Assembly: GCF_037975245.1 (NCBI RefSeq)
Contig: NC_092566.1
Span: 8,352,001-8,416,000, forward strand
DNA from: Apostichopus japonicus
Taxonomy: Eukaryota > Echinodermata > Holothuroidea > Aspidochirotida > Stichopodidae
Length of the DNA: 64,000 nucleotides
Reading direction: 5' to 3'
Below the pieces are notes generated by a model that saw nothing but the letters and a program-made list of their open reading frames with translations, made no database searches and was not told the DNA's origin. This document shows positions 52,273-64,000 of this stretch, in pieces; positions within the stretch are counted from its first letter, which is position 1; each line of letters starts with the position of its first letter. The position numbers and the translations under genes are program-made.

Positions 52273-53321
52273 ATATGTATACACCATGAGAAACAGGATG
52301 GCCATGTCCCTTTAACAAAACAAAAGTATTTATACAATAATCTCATTGACTTCCTGTAGAGATAAGAAGTTCTTTTGTGGATATCGTTTTGCTCGGTCAT
52401 TGCGTGTGCATGGGATTATCAGTTGGAACAGTTACTTTTTCACAATTGTCTTCTAGTTAATACTTAATAGTCAGCTAGCCGTTATATCTCAGTGTCGAAT
52501 GGAAGAACAACATATTTGCCTTTGGCAGCCGGCCACCCTCTTAATCGTATAAGGTACGTTTACTTTTTTAACTAATATTTAACTCCGACACAGGTGTCGT
52601 ATCTGCGCGTCACTTTGTAAAGTCTGTGATGTCATAGTTCCACTACGATCTGAATAATTTTTCTATTGTTTTTCACATTTTTCAACGTGGAATGTTAACA
52701 GGATTTGTTAATATTTTATAATCAACGTTTGCAAAATCCGATCCCCTGATTACAGAAAATTACATAAGAAAATGAAGCACATGTAGATGTGATGTCATAT
52801 TTAGACTTCAACCTTGTCTGTGGACGACCATTAAATCCGTAATATCTCCGAAATGAAATAAGGAATTGAAGCAAACTTAACATATTGAAGAAATTGTCAA
52901 ATTGTTGTAACGAATTTCAGATTCTTAATATCGAGTTTCAAATTCACCTCAGTCTCAATTATGGTGAACATTTCTGCGTTGTCCATAGAAATCCGTTCAA
53001 GTAGGTACTACTCAAGCCGGGTTGTGTGGGATGGTGGGGTGGGGTGGGGCAGATTGGCATGGCGATAGAGGAGCATATTTCTGGGGTTTTGCAATATTAA
53101 GTTATCGTCTTTATAGTTCAAGTTATCTTTTGTTATTTCGAGTGGATAGTAGTCTAAATCAGACATGATTTTTAAAGCACATTTTGCCCTGAGGAAGCAC
53201 TAAAAACAGTTGATAATTATTCAAGTTTACTTGTGTTGATACTTTATTCGTAGTCAAAACTTGCATCTTCTGTCAAAGTTTAGCAGTTTGAGGGCGTGTT
53301 GTCGTGTATTTTGTATGAGAT

Positions 53322-53323
<2 letters not shown>
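52273..53323. other. Intergenic, no gene seen
   Basis: AT-rich; nothing recognised. Confidence 0.45.

Positions 53324-53380
<57 letters not shown>
53324..53380. repeat. (TA)n microsatellite, left flank of the Penelope-like element
   Basis: Uninterrupted alternating TA, ~57 bases. Confidence 0.97.
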
Positions 53381-53381
<1 letters not shown>

Positions 53382-53387
53382 CCTATA

Positions 53388-53948
53388 TTGTTTCAAGTAT
53401 ATCCTATTGTTTCAAGTATTGGTACTTATAATTATAATTTGGCAAAGTTTTTGAGTGATCTTATATCACCCAACATTTGTCTCGATTATTGCACTCAGGA
53501 TTCTTTCTCTTTTGTCCAGGGAATTACATTTATTGACATATCTGATCATTACATGGTATCATACGATCTAGTTAGTTTATTTACCAACATCCCACTTTCT
53601 GAAACTGCTGATATTGCAATCGATGCCATAATGCATAACAATCCAGGCATTGGTATTGAATGGCGGGATCTCCAGAAACTATTCATGTTTGCTACCTCAC
53701 AAACGCATTTTTTATTCAATGGTAATTACTATGATCAAGTGGACGGTGTGGCAATGGGTTCACCATTAGCACCGGTGTTGGTAAATCTCTTCATGGGTCA
53801 TTTGGAGAAACAATTTCTGAATGATTCATCTGCCCCATCTAAACCTTATCATTACCGCAGATATGTTGACGATATTTTCTGTCTTTTCCGAAATGAGGGT
53901 GAAGCCATCAATTTCTTCAATTTATCAATACCCGGCACCCTAACATAA
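53388..53948 (+). pseudogene. Penelope-like reverse transcriptase fragment
   Basis: Contains PIVSSIGTYNYNLAKFLSDL, SYDLVSLFTNIPL (motif A), GVAMGSPLAPVLVNLF (motif B) and RRYVDDIFCLF (motif C with the catalytic YVDD). The frame stops at 53948; the expected continuation is in another frame just downstream, so a one-base indel broke it. The N-terminal part is missing. Confidence 0.88.
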
Positions 53949-54360
53949 AATTCACTATTGAGAAGCAAAAAGACAGTAGGCCACGCTACCTTTTTTGGAT
54001 GTGCTTGTCAGCATGAACATTGGTCATTGCAACACTTCCGTTTATTATAAGCCCGCGTACTCAGGGTTACTAACCATTTTTTTCAGTATTCTTACAAAAT
54101 TGGTCTCATTGAAACGCTAGTGGATAGAATGTACAAGGTCAACAACTCTTGCAAAGGGTTTGACCTAGACCTAAAAGGACTTATGTCAAGACTCGGCAAA
54201 AATCATTCCCTTCTCACATAATTGACAAAGTTGTGAAATCGTATTTACAAAACAAGGTGTCACCGGAAAATATCATGACCCGGCTTCTCACATTACTAGA
54301 TTTTACAAGCTCTCGTACATTGGTAAATTCTCTGGTCATGCTCAGAACAAAGTTAGACAG

Positions 54361-54774
54361 TTGATCAAATCGCATTGTACAGACATTAATATTAAATTAG
54401 TGTTTATCTCATTTAAAGTTCGAAATATGTGTGTAGTAAAAGTCATGATTCCATCATACCTGAAATCTCGTGTGGTCTATAAATTCATCTGCACAAGCTG
54501 CAATGCTTGTTATATTGGGGAAACCCATAGGCACCTTTCTACACGGACTTCTGAGCATCAAAAAACCGATAAGAATTCACTTATTTACAAACACGTAGCT
54601 AAATTTCCCAACTGTATGCGGCTATGTGACAACAACTCATTCAAAATTATCGACTCAGCTCCCACTAAACTTAGGATCATCCAGCTTAGGATCAAAGAAA
54701 GCCTACATATCAATTGGGATAAACCTAATCTCAACAAACAGCTTGACTGTCCAGTGTTATCTTTGTTGAGTTAA
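54361..54774 (+). pseudogene. Penelope-like GIY-YIG endonuclease end
   Basis: VVYKFICTSCNACYIGETHR and HLSTRTSEHQ correspond to the GIY-YIG domain (here CYIG) with its Cys pair and R-x-x-E-H block. Ends at TAA 54772. The region between the RT piece and this one carries further frame breaks, so the element is dead. Confidence 0.85.
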
Positions 54775-54940
54775 TCTACTCGTCCTTGTATGTTATTGCT
54801 AGTGTACATTTGTTTGCTATTACTTGTTCATTTTGCGTTTGTAACCTGATGATGAAAGTCGCTACTTTCGAAACATGTCGTTCTTTTTGTATTAATTTCA
54901 GTAAATAGATGTATAAGTTAAAGTCTGTGGTGTTTTCGGT

Positions 54941-54945
<5 letters not shown>

Positions 54946-54992
<47 letters not shown>
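54946..54992. repeat. (TA)n microsatellite, right flank of the Penelope-like element
   Basis: About 47 bases of alternating TA. Confidence 0.97.
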
Positions 54993-55002
<10 letters not shown>

Positions 55003-56110
55003 GTAATTATCGACTGACGTTGCGGCCAGGTCGAAATACCTGATCAAATGGATTTACACTATATCATTAATGGAGACACAGGCCCAAAGGTCATTATTGA
55101 TCCATGATCGAAATAACTAAAAGAATATCTGCCCGAACAGCCACGAAATATATAATTCCTTTTGGGAAACATCACGGACACCTGTAAGGTTGAAGACTTG
55201 ATCAAGCTTAAATATGATATCAACCCATCTCCCGACTCCGTCGACCGAAGTTGTTAGCACCATCGTTTGTATGATCATTTCTACCGGAAGTCTTTAAAGT
55301 ACAGACCGGATGTAAAGATGTCCTTTAATAGCATATCTTGTTGATATATGCTTTCTTTTCCTGTTTCTCTTTCGTCTGTTTAATTACAGTATTGCACTCT
55401 TCAGCTTGTCGCAGTTCCACTTTTATTATATCTACTTCCTGCAGCTAGATGAAGAAAAAAACTGCCCAGAGTAAACACAGACATGTTTCATAAACTTAAA
55501 GTAATACTTGTCGAAGTTTCTAATCACTTCAGTTAAGCGACTACACAATATCGACAATATGCATGGTTCGGCATTTACAGTTGTGCATATTATAATCGGT
55601 ACGTCCAAGCAGGGTGCTCCTTGACTCAATCCAATTGACTTAAACGCAGACACTTGTTTTGTCTGGCAACATTCTTACTGGTACGTTTTTCAAGGATTTC
55701 TTGCATTTTTAAATTTCATATAATTGCAACTTATCAATTTTCAGAAACGTTTATACGGAATATCATCGTGAGTATGTGGCCTATATGTAAAACTTGGGTT
55801 ATACCTAGGATGTAGTGTTATGTGTATTCTGTTGTTGTTTTTTCTTAATTTATGTGTAATTGTCACGTGTAAGGTGAAACGATTCGACTAGAAAACACCA
55901 AAATTCTCGAGTGACGTGTGTCTTTGATAAGTTGGTGGTTTTATTTAAAAATTTCGCACCAAAACAAAACCCTGAAACAATACGTAAAATGTACGCATTG
56001 TATACACAAATATTTCACACAAACATGACGTTACATCGGCAAAAGGAAACGTATCAAACATATATTGATCTCGCTGTAGTATCCGAGATATTTTACACCT
56101 TCTTACCACT
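54993..56110. other. Intergenic, no gene seen
   Basis: AT-rich; nothing recognised. Confidence 0.45.
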
Positions 56111-56112
56111 AA

Positions 56113-56512
56113 GAGGGCGTTGTCGTCAAGGGGTTAACGCAGTGGACTTGTGATCGAAGGATTACAGGTTCGAGCCCTGACCAGATCATTGCGTTGTGTC
56201 CTTGGGCAAGGCGGTTTATCTCCATTGCCTCTCTTCACCCAGGTGAATAAATTGGGACCTGCGAGGTAACTTGTAAATATAGTTGTGTGCGCCGGTTTGT
56301 GGCTGCACCCTATGGGAAGTCCCCTGGGGGACACGTGGTTGTGATGCACTGTGGTGTCCCAGGAGAAATTGATTGAATTGTGCACACTTTGGTGTGTAGG
56401 TGTGTCAAGTTACCAATGACCAGGGTTGAAATTTTGTAAGGTGCCATTGAATGTATGTTTACGTGCAATAATGAGCACCATATAAGAGTTATTATTATTA
56501 TCATTATTTTCA
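56113..56512 (+). mobile_element. tRNA-derived SINE (~400 bp)
   Basis: Pol III A box TCGTCAAGGGGTTAACGC and B box GGTTCGAGCCC (56167-56177) in a tRNA-like head; then CCTTGGGCAAGGCGGTTTAT and CACCCAGGTGAATAAATTGG, a body seen in many metazoan SINEs; then AGCACCATATAAGAGTT and a (TTA)n tail. The head departs from a folding tRNA, so this is a SINE and not a tRNA gene. Confidence 0.85.
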
Positions 56513-58378
<1,866 letters not shown>

Positions 58379-58380
58379 AA

Positions 58381-58434
<54 letters not shown>

Positions 58435-58468
58435 CATTATTATTATCATTATTATCATCATCATTATT
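58379..58468. repeat. (ATT)n microsatellite, right flank of the LINE fragment
   Basis: ATT units with ATC interruptions towards the 3' end. Confidence 0.95.
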
Positions 58469-60027
58469 TATCATTCTCATAAGAACAGTATTTGGCTACT
58501 ACTACTTTAAACAATTTGCAACCGCAAAAAATAAACGCCCATGCTTAATATAGCAGAATTGGAATATAATTCAATTCTGTAACTACAGGTTGAATCTACA
58601 GCCATTCATTAATGGTATGTAACTCTTCTCATGCAATCTGCCTGCTTTCTTTGGTTTTTTATGCATTATTTAAAGGTATCTTTGATATCTGTTTTGTATC
58701 TGCCGCATTTAAATGGTAAGAACAGAGGGTAGAGAGATAAATGCGGCGCATGGTTGGAAGCGGATACAATACGGGATGCAATATATACTTCTCTTATATA
58801 TCCCCGTATAACACTATCACATGACTACCACATGACTATCACATGACATGACCATATTAACGCAAATTGGAACAATACTCTCCTTCTCTATATACAATCC
58901 TTTCGTATCATGCTTGTGTATGCAAATATGAACAGTTCCTATCCGTTTTCGTGAAAAACCTTAAAGGTTGCCCTTTTCATTAAATCACCTTTTTTTCTTA
59001 GTGAAAACTACCCTTTTCCATTATTGCAATAAAAAAGTGCTCTTTTAGTTAACTTCTCTTGAAAATTTAAAAAAAAAACAACAATGTAATTAGATATACT
59101 CCACTTGTTGAAAAAAAAAGTTAGAAAGAAGAATAATAACCAATAGTGGCCTGCAAGCTTTCGCTTTCTAAGCTATAAATCGCGACGCAATAATGGGTCT
59201 CTAAGCTTATGTGATGGCGGATAGCGGAAAACAAAATCAAAACAAACCAAATCTTTTAATTAGATTTTATGTGATGCATATATTTGATGCATGTATCCAC
59301 GTATTAAAGTAGCATATCACTGATAAATATTACCATAAATCACACCAGGAACGATTAAATTAGATGGAAACATTCTGTAAATTAAACAAAACAATGCAAT
59401 AATACATTAATTTTATTTGGCACACACGTTCTGTACAATACACGGCATATTAGCTAACAAGGGAGGAACCGACAGTGATTACAAAGATGTTAATATCTTA
59501 TTTGGAATGATTTATCGAATCTTAGCTCGATCACATGCAACGTTACAACTCTAAAATGATTGGGATATCCTCCACAACCCAAACCCCACCCCCCGACCCT
59601 ACCCCGCCCCCTCCTTCACTTCCTGATCATGACATGGTTCTGACAATTCCTGTTTTTCTGAAATACTGTTTTAAAGACTGTTGTGATGTCCAAGTTGTCT
59701 CCTTGGTATACATGTGCAGCATAACATCCTCATACCCCTCTTCTTCTTTTTTTTCTTTCTTATACCTTTGTCAGAAATGACTTTTATCGGCTCCGACGTA
59801 GCCTATGTCTTCTGGTCTGACTCGGTTCAGTTCCGACTTAGGCAGCCGGACTCGGCATTATTGGATTAGGGAGTAATCTCGCTTTAAGATATCAAAATTA
59901 ATTCAGTCTTTTATAACGTAGTGTTTTTTTTCTTTCTCATTATCTTTATACCTAGATCGGGCGGTAGGCAAACCTTCTCCTCGTGTTCAAACAGATGAAA
60001 CTCTAAGACGACGTGAGGAGGGGCAAA
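58469..60027. other. Intergenic and upstream region of sulfotransferase B
   Basis: A decayed trace of the 50.1-kb MITE core (ATCATGCTT ... ATGAACAGTTCCTA) lies near 58908-58941. A short C-rich stretch at 59580. No promoter element could be assigned. Confidence 0.4.
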
Positions 60028-61014
60028 ATGATGGCTTCAAACTCACAGCGAAGACTCCGTCAATTTCTCGTCATCTTTGCATCAGTCGCTACCATTCATC
60101 AATTAATCAACTTATCTTCCTCCGCATTGGTTCGGAAAAATCGGCTAAAAACAGTAACAAATAGAGGGCAGCAACACGACCAATCCAAGAGTTCGGAAAA
60201 CTCTGGCAGTATTTATATCGACGAAAAGCAACCCATAGCAGGGAATAGGCACGTGCTTTTTAACGCATTGCCTAAGACTGGTAGCAGAACATTGAATACC
60301 GTGGCTCTCAATATCGCGACTAATCACGGTATGAGAGTGGAGAACACAATGGCTCTTGAAAACGAGACTGTCCGCCATAAGATCGAACGTGTTCTTAACG
60401 ATACAACACCTACCTTTATCTATTCTCATTTACCGTATTACGATATACTACAACGTAAACCGGTATTACTTAGCATAGTAAGAGATCCAGTAGAAAGATT
60501 AGTGTCGCTATATTACTTTAAGGTTTATGGGGACTCCACCGGACCAAGTAGGTACCGCGAAGCAATGGAGAAAATGAATTACACTAAGGAACCCTTTGAC
60601 GCTTGCTACAGTAAACGTGGAATTTGTGTGGACAAGTCAGTCTTATCGAAGAATGTCCAACAGTTTTGCGGAGTCCCACCTGGGCATCCGTACCCTTCCA
60701 TGAAAACGTGTCTACATCGAGCTAAACGGAACATTAAAGACAAATACTTGTTTGTCGGAACCACGGAGGATTACGACGGATTTCTCCAAGTTTTAGAAAA
60801 ACTGTTGCCAGATATGTTTCATGGCGCTACAGCATTTTACCGAAATTTAAAACGTAGAAGTTACTGGAAACTGACAGAGACATTAAATAAAACTGGACCG
60901 TCAGAGGAGGTTAAAAGGGCTCTTCGAGCGGAGCTCCACTTGGAGTACGAACTTTACGACTTTATCAAACAGGAATTTGAAAATCTGAAGCAAAAGTTGG
61001 GTATTACTGCTTGA
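60028..61014 (+). CDS. Uronyl/heparan 2-O-sulfotransferase-like, paralogue B (328 aa)
   Basis: Same family and same expected Golgi role as the copy at 41.9 kb. Features: short cytosolic tail and anchor at about 10-30; LPKTGSRT (81-88); candidate catalytic His134 in YSHLPYYD; VRDPVERLVSLYYF (151-164); Cys 193, 200, 214 and 228 with the same 7-14-14 spacing as the other copy; C-terminal EYELYDFIKQEFENLKQKLG. Two adjacent ATGs (60028 and 60031) start the frame, which stays open without ATG back to a GTG at 60013. The stem region is shorter and unrelated to that of copy A, while the catalytic domains align end to end. CDS intronless and intact, so both copies look functional. Confidence 0.9.
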   Translation: MMASNSQRRLRQFLVIFASVATIHQLINLSSSALVRKNRLKTVTNRGQQHDQSKSSENSGSIYIDEKQPIAGNRHVLFNALPKTGSRTLNTVALNIATNHGMRVENTMALENETVRHKIERVLNDTTPTFIYSHLPYYDILQRKPVLLSIVRDPVERLVSLYYFKVYGDSTGPSRYREAMEKMNYTKEPFDACYSKRGICVDKSVLSKNVQQFCGVPPGHPYPSMKTCLHRAKRNIKDKYLFVGTTEDYDGFLQVLEKLLPDMFHGATAFYRNLKRRSYWKLTETLNKTGPSEEVKRALRAELHLEYELYDFIKQEFENLKQKLGITA

Positions 61015-61530
61015 CATCAGGGTTGTCGAGAGCCAGTACGAACCCCGGTGACAAATATATAACGCAACCCCTCCCCCGCCACCACTTAGAAGTCTGCATC
61101 ACACCTTATCAAAAAATTATTATTGTTCTGTATAATTCTATATCCTATATTTCCCGGCCCCGTAGTTGAACCCGACTCCCGGGCTATGTGCCCCTCATGT
61201 ACCCCCCCCCCCCCGCACCCATCGTCAAACCTGCGTGCATTAACCGAGTATGTTGTAGAAAGGAATTGTCTAAAACCTGATAGCAGTGAATGTAAACTAT
61301 CGGTGGATACAAACAGCGCAGATGTTATTAGGCAACAGACCATAGACATACATCTATAGGCCTAAATATATATTCGACTTTTCTTTTTTTTTATCTGTTC
61401 TTTCTCTTTCTTTTCTAAACTGAGATAAACATATCGTTGCATCATATGGTAGCTCCATGGAAGTGGTATAGTTATTGTTTATAAACAATATGAAATTCGT
61501 CATTTCCCAAATTTGAGATGAAAATATATT

Positions 61531-61578
<48 letters not shown>

Positions 61579-62459
61579 ACGATATCGTACATTGTCATCG
61601 AAACGAGTCGGTTTGAAATACTATTTCTCCTCATGTATTTGTTTTATTACTGTAACAATCAATGGGTGACTTTTTAGGCAGGAGTTTAGTCGTCATATGT
61701 CATGCAAAAATTGAGTTTTCGTATACAACATTTTTACAGCTATTCCTGTTAGCAATACATTCGAACTTATCTTGGACATTGAGCACAAGTTATTTCCATC
61801 TAAGGGGTGGTGGGGGGGGGGGGGTTATAAGAGAAACGCGGACACTCCGGTCATGTGCTTAGTTCAGCTGGTTATTTACTAGAACGATCAATCGAGGTAT
61901 CATAAGGAGCATTAATAAAGTGTTAGGCTACCATCACTGTGCACTGTACATATTATGGCTGCCCTCAAAATTTCGTGTTTTACAACGGACATTAACAAAC
62001 AAGATAGGCGCACACTTTCCCCACAAAACGCCCTCAGTTAAATTTCTACCAAAATCAAATTTAAAATGTCTATACCCCCCCCCCCCCCCCGGCCCTCCGT
62101 CACAGCCTCGTTCGGTTAAAGGAAGCTTAATATCACTCAAAATCTAACTTGCTGGTGCCACCTTGTTGCACCAACGTTGCTGTCAAGTTTGTACATTAAT
62201 CTGTTAAAAGATATCCCATTTCATGGCAATACACTCATAATGAATTCAGGTCAACTAACGCGACATTTGTCATAAGATTGACCGGTGTGAAGTTAGATAC
62301 TTATTCCCCGTTCCTCGTTCGATATTCGCGAATGAGTAACTGAGCTACCTATTCAGTTACGTATTCGACAATGGTATCGACGTACGGTACCGTAACACCT
62401 CTGGCAAGACAAAAGCTTTCTTACAAGATGTTCAACGTTTGGTCGTGGAAAGAGGTTTA
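61015..62459. other. 3' flank of sulfotransferase B and intergenic DNA
   Basis: Poly-C at 61202, poly-G at 61811, poly-C at 62074 and the (TA)n-containing hairpin described separately. No gene seen. Confidence 0.45.
61431..61585. repeat. Inverted repeat ATATCGTTGCAT enclosing a (TA)n tract
   Basis: A perfect 12-base inverted pair at 61431-61442 and 61574-61585 around (TA)n at 61531-61573. It may be the remains of a small foldback element. Confidence 0.7.
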
Positions 62460-63095
62460 TCTATGGCCCATGGGTCATGTGAACTCTAATGACTATGTAG
62501 AAGGGTACCATAATGCATCTTGCCCGGTCCAAATAGTTCTTGACCAACTAAAATGACTAGTACTTCATCAGTTCTTAAATTAATGTAAAAAAAAATACTT
62601 TAGGCCCTAATCAAGACTAGCAGGCCTTGGACCACCTTACCAATAGGTCATATGAATTCTTAACACATTGTAGAAGGATACCATAATGCGTCTTGCCCGG
62701 TCCAAAGAGTGCTTGACCAATTAAAATGACCATTAAATCAACCTTTTTTTTAAATAAATGTAACGGGAACTGAAATAAAAACATTTGGGCCTTAATCAAA
62801 ACCAGCACGCCTTGGACCAGCCAACCTATGGGTCATAGGAAGTCTAAGGACCTTGTAGAAGGGTAACAAAATGCGTCTTGCCCGGTCCAAAGAGTGCTTG
62901 ACCAATTTAAATGACCACTAAATCATTACTTCTTCAATTAGTGTAACGGGATCACGATAAAGCTTTGGGCCCTACTCCATGCAGCACGCCTTGGACCACC
63001 TAACCAATGGGTAACATTAACTCTAAGGACATTGTAAAGAGTACCATAATGCGTCTTGCCCTGTCCAAAGAGTGCTTGACCAATTTAAATGACCT
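62460..63095. repeat. ~178-bp tandem repeat, about 3.5 copies
   Basis: CTTGCCCGGTCC recurs at 62519, 62692 and 62877, with CTTGCCCTGTCC at 63055 (periods 173, 185, 178). TACCATAATGCGTC, GTGCTTGACCAA and GCCTTGGACCA recur in step. Not coding. Confidence 0.92.
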
Positions 63096-63419
63096 GAAAT
63101 GGGGGTGTAGGCGGTTTTACACTATCTAACGCAACGTAGTAGCCAAGAACCTGAAGTATTTTTAAGGGAGGGCCCGAAGAACATGAACTTATAGCATGCT
63201 CCCCATGGTGAAACATAATTGCACCTATTAGGTGAATTGAGTGTACTTTTAATAGTAAGAAAGACTAGCGTAGGTTCTTATGACCAACTAGACCGGTTTC
63301 TGCTCTCAACTTTTATAGGAGGAGCTTCATCAGTAGTAAGCCTTTGATTTTTTTATATTCGGCATGAGCGTCTCGTTCTCAAAATGCATCTATTTTCTGT
63401 GCACGAGTTTTTTATGAAC
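63096..63419. other. Region downstream (minus strand) of the terminal Penelope-like ORF
   Basis: Read on the minus strand it contains CTACTGATGAAGCTCCTCCT, resembling Penelope-like 3' ends, so it is probably the 3' part of that element. Confidence 0.45.
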
Positions 63420-64000
63420 TCATAGTGCATCTATAAGAGCATCTAAAAGAGCTTCGTGTGAACCTTGAGAGTCAGCTGATTCTTCGTTAGAACGAAACCT
63501 TGAGTTAACAAGTAAATCTTTGAGATTTTGGGCCCTTTTGTAGGCAAGAATCGGTTCTTTTGGAAACAGTTTGGATAGTTCCGCGTGTTGCGAAATTAAG
63601 TGCCAATGTTTCAAAAGTGCTTTTTTCAAATGCGTGGTTTTGATGTGGGGTGTATAGGTAAGCTTGAACACCAGTGGTGGTTCCTTTTGTTTAGGATTGG
63701 TAGTGAGGTATTGCCTACGGTTTTCAAATTTTATGCCTTTAGTGGCTGTGGCAATTTCCTCTTTCTTATAGTTACGGAGTAACAGTTTCTCTGTGAACGC
63801 ATTCTTTTTCTCTAAGAAATCAGTCTCGTTGTTACAGAGACGTGCGTATCGTAATATTTCCCCTTTAATGAAGCCTTTAAAAGTGGCAAGTGGGTGTGCA
63901 GAGTTTCTGTCGAGGTATTGGAAGGTTTCCGTGGGTTTGGTGTGGACTTTAGTGTCTAATAACCCATTGGTTTCGAACCTTGTACCTTTGAAGATTTTCA
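63420..64000 (-). CDS. Second Penelope-like element, C-terminal part of the RT ORF (runs off the window)
   Basis: On the minus strand the frame is open from the window edge to TGA at 63420-63422. Readable blocks: FQYLDRNSAHPLATFKGFIK, GEILRYARLCN, then LVFKLTYTPHI, LKKALLKHWHLI, KLFPKEPILAYKRAQNLKDL. This is the thumb and linker region that follows the reverse transcriptase core in Penelope-like elements. It stops where a GIY-YIG domain would normally follow, so it is either an endonuclease-lacking type or cut short by mutation. The RT core would lie beyond position 64000. Confidence 0.72.
   Translation of the reverse strand, partial: KIFKGTRFETNGLLDTKVHTKPTETFQYLDRNSAHPLATFKGFIKGEILRYARLCNNETDFLEKKNAFTEKLLLRNYKKEEIATATKGIKFENRRQYLTTNPKQKEPPLVFKLTYTPHIKTTHLKKALLKHWHLISQHAELSKLFPKEPILAYKRAQNLKDLLVNSRFRSNEESADSQGSHEALLDALIDAL

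Larger units (their letters stand above)
53381..54945 (+). mobile_element. Penelope-like retroelement, 5' truncated
   Basis: Reverse transcriptase and GIY-YIG pieces in order, then a 3' segment CTGATGATGAAAGTCGCTAC ending TTCGAAACATGTCG, a structured end typical of Penelope-like elements. Bounded on both sides by (TA)n tracts. Confidence 0.85.

Noticed and set aside
56123-56190. Functional tRNA gene
   Set aside because: A and B boxes are present but arms do not pair well and a SINE body and (TTA)n tail follow.

Overview
This is invertebrate nuclear DNA: AT-rich, intron-containing and dense in transposon remnants and simple repeats. The gene content (an ADAMTS metalloprotease and two uronyl/heparan 2-O-sulfotransferase-like enzymes) together with Penelope-like elements, a Tx1/L1-like LINE, tRNA-derived SINEs and many poly-G/poly-C runs suggests a marine deuterostome, most likely an echinoderm such as a sea cucumber. 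That assignment is inference. No bacterial operons, CRISPR arrays or rRNA genes are seen.

Layout. (1) 1-5.5 kb: non-coding, with a palindromic GGATCC-type tandem repeat and a long (AT)n tract. (2) 5.5-19 kb: one plus-strand ADAMTS gene in 14 recognisable coding exons whose reading phases all join (2076 nt, 691 codons plus stop). It encodes a prodomain, furin site, zinc metalloprotease, disintegrin-like module, two thrombospondin type-1 repeats and a PLAC domain. The cysteine-rich and spacer modules usual for the family are missing. The exon for the signal peptide was not found. (3) 19-41 kb: no host gene recognised. This stretch holds non-autonomous DNA transposons, several with visible target-site duplications; a PIF/Harbinger derivative with a decayed transposase; a long degenerate minisatellite; and a nested inverted cluster carrying a U2-snRNA-like, strongly structured 153-bp unit in duplicate. 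(4) 41.9-43.0 kb and 60.0-61.0 kb: two intronless, same-strand paralogues of a Golgi 2-O-sulfotransferase (357 and 328 aa). Between them lie more MITEs, a Penelope-like element between (TA)n tracts, a tRNA-derived SINE and a LINE 3' fragment sitting inside an (ATT)n microsatellite. (5) 62.4-64 kb: a ~178-bp tandem repeat and, running off the end on the minus strand, part of a second Penelope-like ORF.

How the genes relate: a secreted matrix protease and Golgi glycosaminoglycan sulfotransferases both act on extracellular matrix. Their closeness is probably accidental; the two sulfotransferases are clearly a local duplicate pair. Everything here comes from reading the sequence by eye. Family assignments rest on motifs, not on database searches.
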